This document shows, piece by piece, positions 48,811 through 56,914 of a stretch of DNA of 64,000 nt. Numbering within the stretch: position 1 is the first letter of the stretch; each line of letters starts with the position of its first letter. The position numbers and the translations under genes are program-made. The notes beneath the pieces were generated by a model that saw only the letters and a list, made by a program, of their open reading frames with translations, was not told the origin of the DNA and searched no databases. This stretch comes from Thermoleophilia bacterium (GTDB lineage: Bacteria; Actinomycetota; Thermoleophilia; RBG-16-64-13). The DNA lies in NCBI GenBank assembly GCA_026415615.1, contig JAOAGT010000002.1, positions 186,001 to 250,000 on the forward strand, written 5' to 3'.

Positions 48811-50019
48811 ATGAATCCCTTGTTTGTTAAGGATCCCTTACGGTCTTTTGGCATAAAACAGACTGTTTTTCAGGGCAGCGGCTGTCTGGCGAAGATCCCC
48901 TACATTCTCGCGCGGGAGAAGTGGAAGAGGGTCCTGCTGGTGATTGGTCCTCACGTGGAGAAGACCTCTACGGGAGAGAAAGTAAAGGAGCTGCTAGAGA
49001 TCGCTCACGCGGAGTATGCGGTCTTCTCCGCTATTAAGCCCGACCCTCTAATCTCAGACATTGAGCAGATTGGCATTCCTCTGGCCAAGGAGTTTAGGCC
49101 CGACGCCATCTTGGCGGTGGGGGGCGGAAGCACGCTTGACAGCGCCAAGGGCATAGCTCTCGTCGGAGAGTCCGAGCACACGATCGAGGAGCTGATGGGC
49201 GATCTGCGCAAGGTGGACCCCTTTGTGCCCATGCTACACAAGACCTACCCAATGATTGCTGTGCCCACCACTTTTGGTACTGGCAGCGAGGTAATCCGTA
49301 ACGCGGTGGTGACAAACAAAAACGGGCGAAAAATTGTGCTCATGCACGATTGCATCTTGCCTGCCTATGCCCTCTGCGATCCGGATCTTGCTGCCACTCT
49401 ACCGGCTCACGTGGCTGCCGCCGCCGCTATGGATGCGTTGGTACAAGCGGTGGAAGCCTACGTGAGCTTGGCTGCCAATGATTTCTCAGAGACCATGAGT
49501 TTGCGCGCGGTGGAGCACATGGGTCCGCATATTGTCCCTTACTACCGAGATCGCAGTGATCCTGTGCACGCTGATGCTGTTTGCAAGGCTGCCATGTATG
49601 GAGGCATTGCTTGGAATAACTCTTTTGTGGCCCAAATTCACGCCTCTAACCATCCGGTTACCGAGCTTCTCGGTATCCCCCACGGGGAAGCCTGCGCCAT
49701 CCTGTTCCCTGCCTTTGTGGAATACAACGGCGAGGCTTGCAGGGAGAAGTTCTGGAAGGTCTACAACCTGATGTATCCGGAGGAGCCTTTAGCGCAGGAG
49801 GAGTTCGAGCCTGCTCACCTGGTGGCGAAACTCATCCAGCTTAATCGCGATCTTGGCATTCTGGGCGGCAAGACCTTGGCTGACTACGGATGTACCGAAG
49901 AGACCATCGACCAGATCGTGGCCACCTTTCCGGATGACCTTTATACCTATCCGCGGCCAACAAGCAAACAGGACATGAAAGAGATATACCTGCGGGTAAT
50001 GCGAGGCGATTACCAATAG
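48811..50019 (+). CDS. Iron-containing alcohol dehydrogenase
   Basis: A 402-residue group III (iron-dependent) alcohol dehydrogenase. NAD site GGGSTLDSAKGIALV; metal ligands in AMDALVQAVEAYVSLAAN and the two histidines of HASNHPVTELLGIPHGEA. It interconverts an alcohol and an aldehyde or ketone with NAD(P)H. AAAGGCGGT, 7 bases before the ATG at 48811, decides the start over a GTG three codons earlier. It is divergent from operon 1 and may belong to the same metabolism, but is not in it. The stop lies in a 20-bp tandem duplication. Confidence 0.92.
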   Translation: MNPLFVKDPLRSFGIKQTVFQGSGCLAKIPYILAREKWKRVLLVIGPHVEKTSTGEKVKELLEIAHAEYAVFSAIKPDPLISDIEQIGIPLAKEFRPDAILAVGGGSTLDSAKGIALVGESEHTIEELMGDLRKVDPFVPMLHKTYPMIAVPTTFGTGSEVIRNAVVTNKNGRKIVLMHDCILPAYALCDPDLAATLPAHVAAAAAMDALVQAVEAYVSLAANDFSETMSLRAVEHMGPHIVPYYRDRSDPVHADAVCKAAMYGGIAWNNSFVAQIHASNHPVTELLGIPHGEACAILFPAFVEYNGEACREKFWKVYNLMYPEEPLAQEEFEPAHLVAKLIQLNRDLGILGGKTLADYGCTEETIDQIVATFPDDLYTYPRPTSKQDMKEIYLRVMRGDYQ

Positions 50020-50050
50020 ACGAAGCACGGTACCGATAAACGAAGCGCGG
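50011..50050. repeat. Tandem 20-bp duplication across the iron-ADH stop codon
   Basis: TACCAATAGACGAAGCACGG (contains the TAG stop) is followed at once by TACCGATAAACGAAGCGCGG, 17/20 identical. Confidence 0.85.
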
Positions 50051-50090
50051 GCAGGAAACTACAGCCTAAAGGCAAAGAGAGGAGCACAAC

Positions 50091-50972
50091 TTGGATCTAA
50101 CACAGGAACTAAAAGAGTATGCCAAGGACAAGCTCGAGGTAGATCTGGTAGGCATAGCTCCTGCAGAAAGGCTTTCGGGGGCACCCGAAGGGCATCGCCC
50201 GACAGATCTCTTGCCAGGAGCAAAGTCGGTCGTGGTTATGGCTGTACGGTTGTCTTGGGGAGCGATTCAGGCTATCTACCGCGCGGCGGAAGATGGACTT
50301 AGGCATGCTCAGTGCATTTATGGCACGCATGGTTATGCCCTTACTCCCAACTATCATCTCAAGTTCGCTGCGTATCGCCTTGCCCGCTTCTTGGAGCGGA
50401 GGGGACACGTGGCTGCGCCTCTTCCCTCAGGGCCGGGCGCCGGAGGTGCGCCTTTTAGCCATCGCCATGCTGCTGTGGCGGCGGGACTGGGGGAGTTTGG
50501 CTGGTCTGGATTGGTGCTTACGCCGGAGTTTGGCCCGAGACAAAGGTTTGTCAGCGTGCTTACTCGGGCTGACCTTGTCCCCGATCCCCTTTATGCCGGC
50601 CCGCCTCTGTGCGACCGCTGCGATCTTTGTATCAAGATGTGCCCAGTCGGGGCGATCCCGGCAGATGAGATGAGGAGTGTGGATCTTGACGGCCGTCGGT
50701 ACGAATACGCTAAGGTTCACTATCCCAAGTGCAGGGTAGGGTCGGAGGGTCTTACCACCAAGTGCTTGGGCTTGAAGGATCTACCTCTCCCAGAGGATCC
50801 CACTTGGGAAGATGTTGATAAGGCAAGGGAGCAAATAGACAAGCGGCAGCTGCAGGAAGTGATTCTGCCGGTGGACAGGGCCACCTGGTACTGCGGTCGC
50901 TGCCTGGCCTATTGCCCAGTGGGGACACCAGAAGAGTTGGGAATGCTGCGGGGTTTGACCAGGGTCATGTGA
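50091..50972 (+). CDS. Double [4Fe-4S] ferredoxin-domain protein (QueG/reductive-dehalogenase-like)
   Basis: A 293-residue protein with two cysteine groups: CDRCDLCIKMCPVGAIP near residues 174-190 and WYCGRCLAYCPVG near 265-277. The N-terminal part (ELKEYAKDKLEVDLVGIAPAERL, LLPGAKSVVVMAVRL, HHRHAAVAAGLGEFGW-like) matches the N-terminal fold of epoxyqueuosine reductase and reductive dehalogenases, where a corrinoid binds. The HEAT tail of QueG is missing, so tRNA modification is doubtful. TTG at 50091 is decided by AGAGGAG. It lies 71 bases after the iron dehydrogenase. Its partner and substrate are unknown. Confidence 0.8.
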   Translation: MDLTQELKEYAKDKLEVDLVGIAPAERLSGAPEGHRPTDLLPGAKSVVVMAVRLSWGAIQAIYRAAEDGLRHAQCIYGTHGYALTPNYHLKFAAYRLARFLERRGHVAAPLPSGPGAGGAPFSHRHAAVAAGLGEFGWSGLVLTPEFGPRQRFVSVLTRADLVPDPLYAGPPLCDRCDLCIKMCPVGAIPADEMRSVDLDGRRYEYAKVHYPKCRVGSEGLTTKCLGLKDLPLPEDPTWEDVDKAREQIDKRQLQEVILPVDRATWYCGRCLAYCPVGTPEELGMLRGLTRVM

Positions 50973-50990
50973 AGACAGGTGGAGGGGGAC

Positions 50991-51030
50991 GCCGCGAGGC
51001 GGGGGTCGCACGCGGCCCCCGCCTCGCGGC
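50991..51030. terminator. 15-bp perfect hairpin between convergent genes
   Basis: GCCGCGAGGCGGGGG (50991-51005) pairs fully with 51016-51030 around a 10-base loop. It sits between the tail-to-tail ferredoxin-domain gene and operon 2, so it probably ends transcription from both sides. There is no T tract. Confidence 0.65.
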
Positions 51031-51052
51031 CAGACTCAGAACGGGGATTGTC

Positions 51053-52150
51053 TTAGAAAACGATCACGTTGCGGATAACGTCGCCCTTAGCCATCGAGTC
51101 CAGAGCTTCATTTATCTGATCAAAGGTGTAATACCCGTTGATGAGCTCGTCCAGCTTTAGCCGCCCAAACTGGTAAAGCTCGATGATCCGCGGGATATCG
51201 ATGCGCAGGCGTACCGCGCCCATGGCGCTTCCAGTGAGAGTGCGACCGAGGCAAAATTCCACTGGGTGCCAAGCCTCGAGGGTTTCTTCCCAGCCGTGGC
51301 CAATGATGACCGTAGTTCCCTGTACGGCCGACATTTCCCAAGCCTGACGCAGGATCTGGATACCTGCGGTAGCCACGATTACGTAGTCTGAACCACGCCC
51401 GTAGGTAAGCTCTTTGACTGTCGCCACCACGTCGTCCACTTTTCTTGCGTTGACAGTGTGGGTAGCGCCAAAGTACTTAGCCATTTCAAGCTTGCTATCC
51501 ACGATGTCGACAGCAATGATGGGGTGAGCTCCAACAAACCGAGCGCCTTGGATAGCGTTAAGCCCCACACCGCCTGTACCTACTACGGTCACGCTAGCGT
51601 TCGGGGGAACCTTCGCTCGGTGGAGGATGGCGCCGAAACCAGATATAACTCCGCAAGCAATAAGGGCAGCTAGTTCCGGCTTGAAATCGTTGGGCACTTT
51701 CACCACGTTTGCTTCCGGCACCACCGTATACTCAGCAAACCCAGCTACCTCGCCCTCGAACTGGGTGAGGCGCTTTCCCTCTTTGTTAACAAATCGCCCG
51801 GGGATGAACAGCTGAATGGGTCGGGTAAGACACTTGCCAGGAATACCCATCATGCAGTAGTAGCATTGACCGCAACCGGTAGGCATGATGCTGGCGATCA
51901 CCAGATCCCCGGGCTTCACGTAGGTGACATTCTCGCCGACTTCTACCACCCAGCCGGACATTTCGTGGCCCCCAATGCCGGGTAGGGGATGTATTCCGTG
52001 CTCTCCTTTTTGACAATGGACATCGCTATGGCAGATCGCACAGGCCGCCAGCTTTAACTTAACGTCGTTGGGGCCAACAGGATCAAGTTCGACCTCTTCA
52101 ATTACCAAAGGCTTGTTGTACTCGTAGAGAACCGCGGCCTTGACTTTCAT
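51053..52150 (-). CDS. Zinc-dependent alcohol dehydrogenase (operon 2)
   Basis: A 365-residue medium-chain dehydrogenase. Catalytic zinc: C40 (CAICHSDVH), H62-E63 (GGHEMSG). Structural zinc: C93, C96, C99, C107, the classical CX2CX2CX7C. NAD site VVGTGGVGLNAIQGA, then IAVDIVDSKLE favouring NAD. Overall like class III or NDMA-linked alcohol dehydrogenases. GGAG precedes the ATG. It is the last gene of operon 2, 3 bases after the URO-D-like gene, so it probably supplies or removes the aldehyde handled by the AOR. That role is inference. Confidence 0.9.
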   Translation of the reverse strand: MKVKAAVLYEYNKPLVIEEVELDPVGPNDVKLKLAACAICHSDVHCQKGEHGIHPLPGIGGHEMSGWVVEVGENVTYVKPGDLVIASIMPTGCGQCYYCMMGIPGKCLTRPIQLFIPGRFVNKEGKRLTQFEGEVAGFAEYTVVPEANVVKVPNDFKPELAALIACGVISGFGAILHRAKVPPNASVTVVGTGGVGLNAIQGARFVGAHPIIAVDIVDSKLEMAKYFGATHTVNARKVDDVVATVKELTYGRGSDYVIVATAGIQILRQAWEMSAVQGTTVIIGHGWEETLEAWHPVEFCLGRTLTGSAMGAVRLRIDIPRIIELYQFGRLKLDELINGYYTFDQINEALDSMAKGDVIRNVIVF

Positions 52151-52153
52151 CTT

Positions 52154-53503
52154 CTACTCCTTGTAGACGCCGTATTCTTTTGCTGCCCGGATCATCGCGT
52201 GGAGGTTTTCTGCTTTTGCTTTTTCGGGACCAGCGCCTAGATCCAGGATGTACCCTCCGCCAGCGCCCACCGTCTCGATGAGACGACGGCAGTAAGCGGT
52301 AACCTCTTCGGGTTCGCAGGCTGTCATCATGGAGACCGGGACTCCTCCGTGGATGCAGCCGACCGAACCCAGAACCTCTTTGGCCTTGAAAATGTCGGTG
52401 GTGTTAAACCAGTAGACAACCTTGCCCTTGGGCAGGTCTTTGATGATCTCAAGCCGAGTGTTGTATTTGCCTTCGGTAAAGAGCCACGGCACAAAGCCCT
52501 CGTCGATCAGCTTCAAGATAAGCTTCTTAAGGCTTGGCCAATAGAAGGTCTTGAAATGCTCGGGGGACATGAAGGTGTCAAGTCCTTTATGAAGCGGCAT
52601 GAAGACGCCGGGAATGCTGTCCGGAGTGGTTTTCTCAAGTACCGACCGAAAGACTATGTCTACCATGCGGTCGCAGGCCGCTATAACTTTTTCCGGACGC
52701 TGATAAAGATCCAGCATAATTCCCCGGGTTCCTCGAAGGTTGTCACCGACCACATCGAAGGGGGCTTCGGCGACTACAGGGAAAAGGTCAGGAAAGCCCT
52801 GGGCCATGATGCGCCGCGAGACCTCCGCCAAACCATCGAACCACTCACGCATGCGGCGTCCGGCCACCATTAGGGTAAGCAGGCTGTCCTGGACATCAGG
52901 GTCACCCCAGCTGGCTACGTGCGGAGGACACAATACAAGCGCGCGCATGTCGTGTGGAGTAGCCAGCTTGGCTATGCCCTTGTACGCTCCCACAAAGCGA
53001 GGTAGCACCCGACGAAACAAGAAGAAAGTGGGATCTTCGATGAGCTCGTCGTACTCGTCGGCAGTCATAAACTCGCCTTCGTGGTACTGGTAGCCAGCGT
53101 CATGTCGGCAGCCCCGTCCGGGCCACGAATAATGCTTCAGATCGAGGATCTCAAGGACAGATGCTGGGATGGTATAAAGCGCAGGCGAGACTGCGCAGTC
53201 GGGCTGGAACTCTAGGTTGAACTGGTACCAGGCCTCAAAAGCCCGGTCGGTATCATGCATCGCGTCGTACGGTGTAAGACCAGCATGCCAAGCGGGAAAG
53301 AATCCCATGGTGGCGCAGACCGGGACACGGTCGGGGGTTTTCTCAAGGCAAACGGCATCGATGAAGCGCTGCACTCTCGCCTTATAGTTTGCTTCTGCTT
53401 CTGGGCTGGCAAACTCAAAATCGGGATTAAGCCAGCAATCAAAACGATGCTGTCGCTTTTGCTCGGGCGTCAGCGCTGTCCACTGTTTCTTGTCCAACGT
53501 CAT
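52154..53503 (-). CDS. URO-D superfamily protein (MtaA/CmuA-like), not HemE
   Basis: A 449-residue member of the uroporphyrinogen-decarboxylase/cobalamin-methyltransferase superfamily. The C-terminal barrel segments are GVFMPLHKGLDTFMSPEHFKTFYWP, GKVVYWFNTTDIFKAKEVLG, GGVPVSMMTACEPEEVTAYC and GGGYILDLGAG. It is longer than HemE and lacks its usual N-terminal PVWFMRQAG-type motif. Superfamily members of this kind transfer methyl groups, but no corrinoid protein is encoded nearby. GAGGAG precedes the ATG. It sits inside operon 2 between the FAD oxidoreductase and the zinc dehydrogenase. The reaction is unknown. Confidence 0.82.
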   Translation of the reverse strand: MTLDKKQWTALTPEQKRQHRFDCWLNPDFEFASPEAEANYKARVQRFIDAVCLEKTPDRVPVCATMGFFPAWHAGLTPYDAMHDTDRAFEAWYQFNLEFQPDCAVSPALYTIPASVLEILDLKHYSWPGRGCRHDAGYQYHEGEFMTADEYDELIEDPTFFLFRRVLPRFVGAYKGIAKLATPHDMRALVLCPPHVASWGDPDVQDSLLTLMVAGRRMREWFDGLAEVSRRIMAQGFPDLFPVVAEAPFDVVGDNLRGTRGIMLDLYQRPEKVIAACDRMVDIVFRSVLEKTTPDSIPGVFMPLHKGLDTFMSPEHFKTFYWPSLKKLILKLIDEGFVPWLFTEGKYNTRLEIIKDLPKGKVVYWFNTTDIFKAKEVLGSVGCIHGGVPVSMMTACEPEEVTAYCRRLIETVGAGGGYILDLGAGPEKAKAENLHAMIRAAKEYGVYKE

Positions 53504-53540
53504 TTAGTTCTCCTCGGTTGCAAGTAACCAACTTCAACTC

Positions 53541-54845
53541 TTAGGTAAGCTCAAGAACTGCTCCGCGTTCGATCAGCTCCGCTCTTAACTTGGTGATTGG
53601 CACCATGGTTGGGTTAAGTCCGGAGGCTAAAGCCAGGCCAGCGGCTACTCCAGCTGCCTCGCCCATACCCATGGCTTGCGCGATCACTCTGGTGGAAGCA
53701 TGTGCTACGTGCGAAGTGGAGGCGCAACGCCCCACTACGAGAAGGTTGTCAATGTCCTGCGGGCACAAGCAACGGAAGGGAATAGAGTAGTAGTCGTCTT
53801 CCTTCGCCAGATACTGCCAGCGGATTTGCGCAGTCTTGGGATCGTGTATTTCAACCGGCCAGGCACCAAGGGTGATTCCATCTTCAAACTTGGCCCCGCC
53901 GATCACGTCCTCTTCCGTAAGAACATACTGGCCAAGGATGCGGCGCGTTTCTCTTACCCCGATCTGAGGAGCTACGGCTATCAGCCGTGCCTGACCAAAC
54001 CCAGGTACCCAGTCACGGATGGCCCGGTAGTACTCAAGCACTTGCCGACGCCCCTCGATCTCTGCTGCTGTAAGGTCCCGCGCACTTGTGGCGTTCAGGC
54101 CGCGAACACTAACTAGGTTGACTGAGATAGTTCCAGGCGGTAAAGACGGAAACACCACCGGGTCGATTCGCTCAAACCTGTAGCGGCCAGATTCTTTTGC
54201 AGCTGCGAGGTAGCAGCGCATCTCTTGGATTGCCTCTTCGGTCTTGCGGCCTGACTCGACATTGCCGAGCTTAAAGACGGTGGTCATCGCCTGGCCGCCC
54301 CCCTGGCCATCTCCGTACTCAAAGGGGACCCCTGCTAAAGCAGCCACGTCGGCGTCGCCGGTGGCGTCGATTATGATGGAGGCTTTGAGCGATTGTTGGC
54401 CGGATTTGTTGACGACCACGACACCTCCTAGCCGGCTCCCGGGCTGATCCCAGATGACGTCGGCGATAAACGTGTGGAAGAGGAGGTCGACCCCGGACTC
54501 GAGTGCCATCTGCTCCGCGGCGAACTTGAACAACTCTGGGTCGTAACTCACAGCAGCCAAACGGGAATCAATCTGCGAAACTCGCTTTTCGGTCAGACCA
54601 TCGAGCTGTCTTAAACGATGCATGAGCTCGTCCACAAGTCCATGCACCACTTGCTTTTTTTGGGGTCCGGTGGTGTACAAACCGCAGAATGCCCCAACCA
54701 AGGCAGTGGTAGCTAGGCCACCGAGGAAGCCGTACCTCTCCACAAGCAAAGTTCGCACGCCGCAGCGGGCGGCGGCTACGGCGGCGGCTAGCCCGGCCGT
54801 GCCGCCGCCCGCAACCACAATGTCGTATTCACAAGACTTGTTCAT
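53541..54845 (-). CDS. FAD-dependent oxidoreductase (operon 2)
   Basis: A 434-residue flavoprotein of the FAD_oxidored type (PF12831 family, from memory). The dinucleotide site is VAGGGTAGLAAAVAAARCG with the acidic end VERYGFLGG; a further site reads IIIDATGDADVAALAG and the C-terminal contact region is LLVVGRCASTSHVAHASTRVIAQAMGMGEAAG. No iron-sulfur motif is evident. GAGGAG precedes the ATG. It lies between the sulfur-carrier-like gene and the URO-D-like gene in operon 2. It probably oxidises an intermediate of the pathway. Confidence 0.87.
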   Translation of the reverse strand: MNKSCEYDIVVAGGGTAGLAAAVAAARCGVRTLLVERYGFLGGLATTALVGAFCGLYTTGPQKKQVVHGLVDELMHRLRQLDGLTEKRVSQIDSRLAAVSYDPELFKFAAEQMALESGVDLLFHTFIADVIWDQPGSRLGGVVVVNKSGQQSLKASIIIDATGDADVAALAGVPFEYGDGQGGGQAMTTVFKLGNVESGRKTEEAIQEMRCYLAAAKESGRYRFERIDPVVFPSLPPGTISVNLVSVRGLNATSARDLTAAEIEGRRQVLEYYRAIRDWVPGFGQARLIAVAPQIGVRETRRILGQYVLTEEDVIGGAKFEDGITLGAWPVEIHDPKTAQIRWQYLAKEDDYYSIPFRCLCPQDIDNLLVVGRCASTSHVAHASTRVIAQAMGMGEAAGVAAGLALASGLNPTMVPITKLRAELIERGAVLELT

Positions 54846-54876
54846 TTAGAACGAGCTCCTCTTAAGCTGCAGGCTC

Positions 54877-55143
54877 TTAGCCACCTACCACAAGGGGTAT
54901 GACTTCCACCCGGTCGCCATCTTTGAGTATGGTGGCGTCGAGGGCAGTGGCCGCGACATAACGGCCGTTTAGCAAGACAATGGCGTTGCCTACACCAGGC
55001 TGCCGCGATCCGGAGGTGGACTGGAAAGGAGCTAAACCTTGCAAGAACGAGGCAAGGGTACTTTCTTCAGGCACTTCCATTTTCTCCGGCAAGTCCGGAA
55101 GTCCCCTTACTCCTTTGCCCACCAGGGTTACTGTGATCGCCAT
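54877..55143 (-). CDS. MoaD/ThiS-like sulfur-carrier protein
   Basis: An 88-residue beta-grasp protein ending in the di-glycine VVGG, as in MoaD and ThiS, where the end is adenylated and thiocarboxylated. The fold shows in VTLVGKGVRGLPDL, NAIVLLNGRYVAATALDATILKDGDRVEVIPLVVGG. ATG at 55143 has AAAGGAG upstream. MoaD-like genes are often found beside tungsten aldehyde oxidoreductases, and this one is 4 bases after the aconitase-X small subunit in the AOR operon, so it likely supplies sulfur for the tungstopterin cofactor. It could also act in another sulfur transfer. Confidence 0.85.
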   Translation of the reverse strand: MAITVTLVGKGVRGLPDLPEKMEVPEESTLASFLQGLAPFQSTSGSRQPGVGNAIVLLNGRYVAATALDATILKDGDRVEVIPLVVGG

Positions 55144-55147
55144 GTGG

Positions 55148-55591
55148 CTAAGACTCCTTTGGGCACCTGCGTTTGAAAACCTCAACAATCCCGTTATCGC
55201 CGTCTACTCTCACCCAGTCTCCGGTTTCGATCAAGGCAACGGGATCCTGGTCCAGGTCGGTGACCGTTGGTACCCTAGCGTTCATACTGGCCAGATACAT
55301 AACCGAGCATGCTTTGCCATAGATGAAAGCTGCCGGGTGGACGTCATGATCTCGGGTTCGTCCATACTGAACAAAGCCTCCTGAGCCACGCATTCCCGGC
55401 ATGACTAGCACTTTACCTTTGAAGGGGACCTCAAAAAGAGGATGGCCACGCTCAGTGGTAAAACCTAACCTTTCGTTTACCATTCCCCAGCCCATAAGCG
55501 GTCGGGGCGAGACCAAGGCTTCACCCTCAGCTACTCCACCGATAACACCCCTGCCCCGCAGGACAATCTTCTTTTCGGCTGGCTTGTTCAT
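55148..55591 (-). CDS. Aconitase X swivel (small) subunit, DUF126
   Basis: A 147-residue swivel-domain protein, the small subunit of aconitase X. Motifs are LRGRGVIGGVAEGEALVSPRPLMGWG, FKGKVLVMPGMRGSGG and TGDWVRVDGDNGIVEV; the phosphate- or carboxylate-binding serine loop of the family is present as GMRGSGG. Together with the large subunit it dehydrates a hydroxy acid; known cases are cis-3-hydroxyproline and mevalonate 5-phosphate (from memory). GGAGGT precedes the ATG. It starts 3 bases after the large subunit gene. Confidence 0.9.
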   Translation of the reverse strand: MNKPAEKKIVLRGRGVIGGVAEGEALVSPRPLMGWGMVNERLGFTTERGHPLFEVPFKGKVLVMPGMRGSGGFVQYGRTRDHDVHPAAFIYGKACSVMYLASMNARVPTVTDLDQDPVALIETGDWVRVDGDNGIVEVFKRRCPKES

Positions 55592-55594
55592 CGC

Positions 55595-56860
55595 TTACCT
55601 CCAGCCTCCTTCCCAACGGCCGGTTATAGCCGCTCTCACACAGTCCTCTGTGGTCCCATACCACACCTCGAGTTTACGGGGATAGGCGTGGCCGGTGATG
55701 TAGTAGGCCTGCTTAGCCGCATCGGTGGCAAAAACTTGTGTGGGCGGATATTCGCCCCGTAGCTCACACGCGCAGGTGCCGGAGAGTAGATTGGCCCCTG
55801 CGCGTTCGATTGTGGCGCGCAGTCCCATCATCTCTGCCATGCGATAGGTCCATGGGTTGGTCATAACCCAAAGTGGGATCCGGCATTTCTTACCCTCTAG
55901 GAGCCAAGCTACTTTCTGCACTTCCGTAATGGTGTAATGGGGACAGCCCAGATAGACGAAATCCACTTCCCTCGTCTGTGCGTTGTTTAGTAGCTCGTAG
56001 ACGCGTCGCAGGTCTTCTTTAGTTATAGCTATTTCTTGATCCCACTTGGGTTTCTTCCGGACCAAGTCAAGGCTGGGCGCCTCAGGAGTGACACCCACTA
56101 TGTGATACATGCGGACTTGCCCGCCTGTGCAAAGCGCGGAGTTCATTTTCACGAGCTGGTTCATGTTGGGTCGGCCAGCCCCGACTATGGCCGGTACTTC
56201 CATTCCACAGGCTTCCCCGACTGCCCACCCCAGAAGGTCCCAGTCCATGTCGCTCTTAAGTTCGGTCTCCACCTTCACCAGGATAGTGGCCAGGCGGTTT
56301 TCCGTGAGGTGTAGGTCGTATTCTGGGATCTTGCCTAAGTAGGCTGCCTGAAAACAACCATCAAAGTTTGTGCGAGCTCCGAGCACTGCATTGCACCATG
56401 GGATGGCGGAGCTTTCCCCCCAGGAGCAGTGTTGCCCCATGGTGGGCCAGTACGAACTTACGAGGTAGTAGTCGCAGGAAAGGGTGGGCACCATCCCCAT
56501 TTTCATGAGAGGTTTGAGGCTGGCCAAGAAGCGCTCGTGATAAGCGGGCTCGCAGTTTGGCCAAGTGCCGCAGTTCTCCCAACCATCAACTATGATTCCT
56601 GGTCCTACCGGCTTGTTGGCAAAGGTTGGGACCTTGAATTTCTCTCCTTTGCGGGCACACTCTTCGATTTCTTCTGGCGTGATTGCATACTCACCCACCC
56701 AGGATAGAGCGCCCGGATGAATGTCCACGGTCCCGTCAATATCGACTAGACGCTCAGCCCCTGCCGCCTCGCCATAGGCAACCAGGAACCTCATGCACTT
56801 TTGCGCTACGTGACCTTGGGCCCCGTCGAGGATTCTTTTTTCTTCGTCTGTCAGACGCAA
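55595..56860 (-). CDS. Aconitase X catalytic (large) subunit, DUF521
   Basis: A 421-residue aconitase-X large subunit, an iron-sulfur dehydratase. Family motifs: LTDEEKRILDGAQGHVAQKCMRFL, AIPWCNAVLGARTNFDG, MYHIVGVTPEAP, YLGCPHYTITEVQKVAWLLEG, and LLSGTCACELRGEY; cysteines in GCPH and GTC are likely cluster ligands. I start at TTG 56860, because AAGGAGGGAG lies 9 bases upstream and homology begins there; the open frame reaches 56893 but would then contain its own ribosome site. Adjacent small subunit and AOR genes place it in operon 2. The substrate is unknown. Confidence 0.9.
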   Translation of the reverse strand: MRLTDEEKRILDGAQGHVAQKCMRFLVAYGEAAGAERLVDIDGTVDIHPGALSWVGEYAITPEEIEECARKGEKFKVPTFANKPVGPGIIVDGWENCGTWPNCEPAYHERFLASLKPLMKMGMVPTLSCDYYLVSSYWPTMGQHCSWGESSAIPWCNAVLGARTNFDGCFQAAYLGKIPEYDLHLTENRLATILVKVETELKSDMDWDLLGWAVGEACGMEVPAIVGAGRPNMNQLVKMNSALCTGGQVRMYHIVGVTPEAPSLDLVRKKPKWDQEIAITKEDLRRVYELLNNAQTREVDFVYLGCPHYTITEVQKVAWLLEGKKCRIPLWVMTNPWTYRMAEMMGLRATIERAGANLLSGTCACELRGEYPPTQVFATDAAKQAYYITGHAYPRKLEVWYGTTEDCVRAAITGRWEGGWR

Positions 56861-56914
56861 CCTAATCTCCCTCCTTAATTTCTGTTGCCCCAAATCAAGG
56901 CCCGCAGGACTCTC

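Noticed and set aside
50091-50972. Calling the ferredoxin-domain gene queG
   Set aside because: The C-terminal HEAT region is missing and the cysteine groups are placed differently.
52154-53503. Calling the URO-D-like gene hemE
   Set aside because: It is about 100 residues longer than HemE, lacks its N-terminal motif, and no other heme gene is nearby.
54765-54812. 12-bp inverted repeat in the FAD oxidoreductase gene
   Set aside because: It falls in the Gly/Ala-rich nucleotide-binding motif, where GC-rich complementary codons arise by chance.
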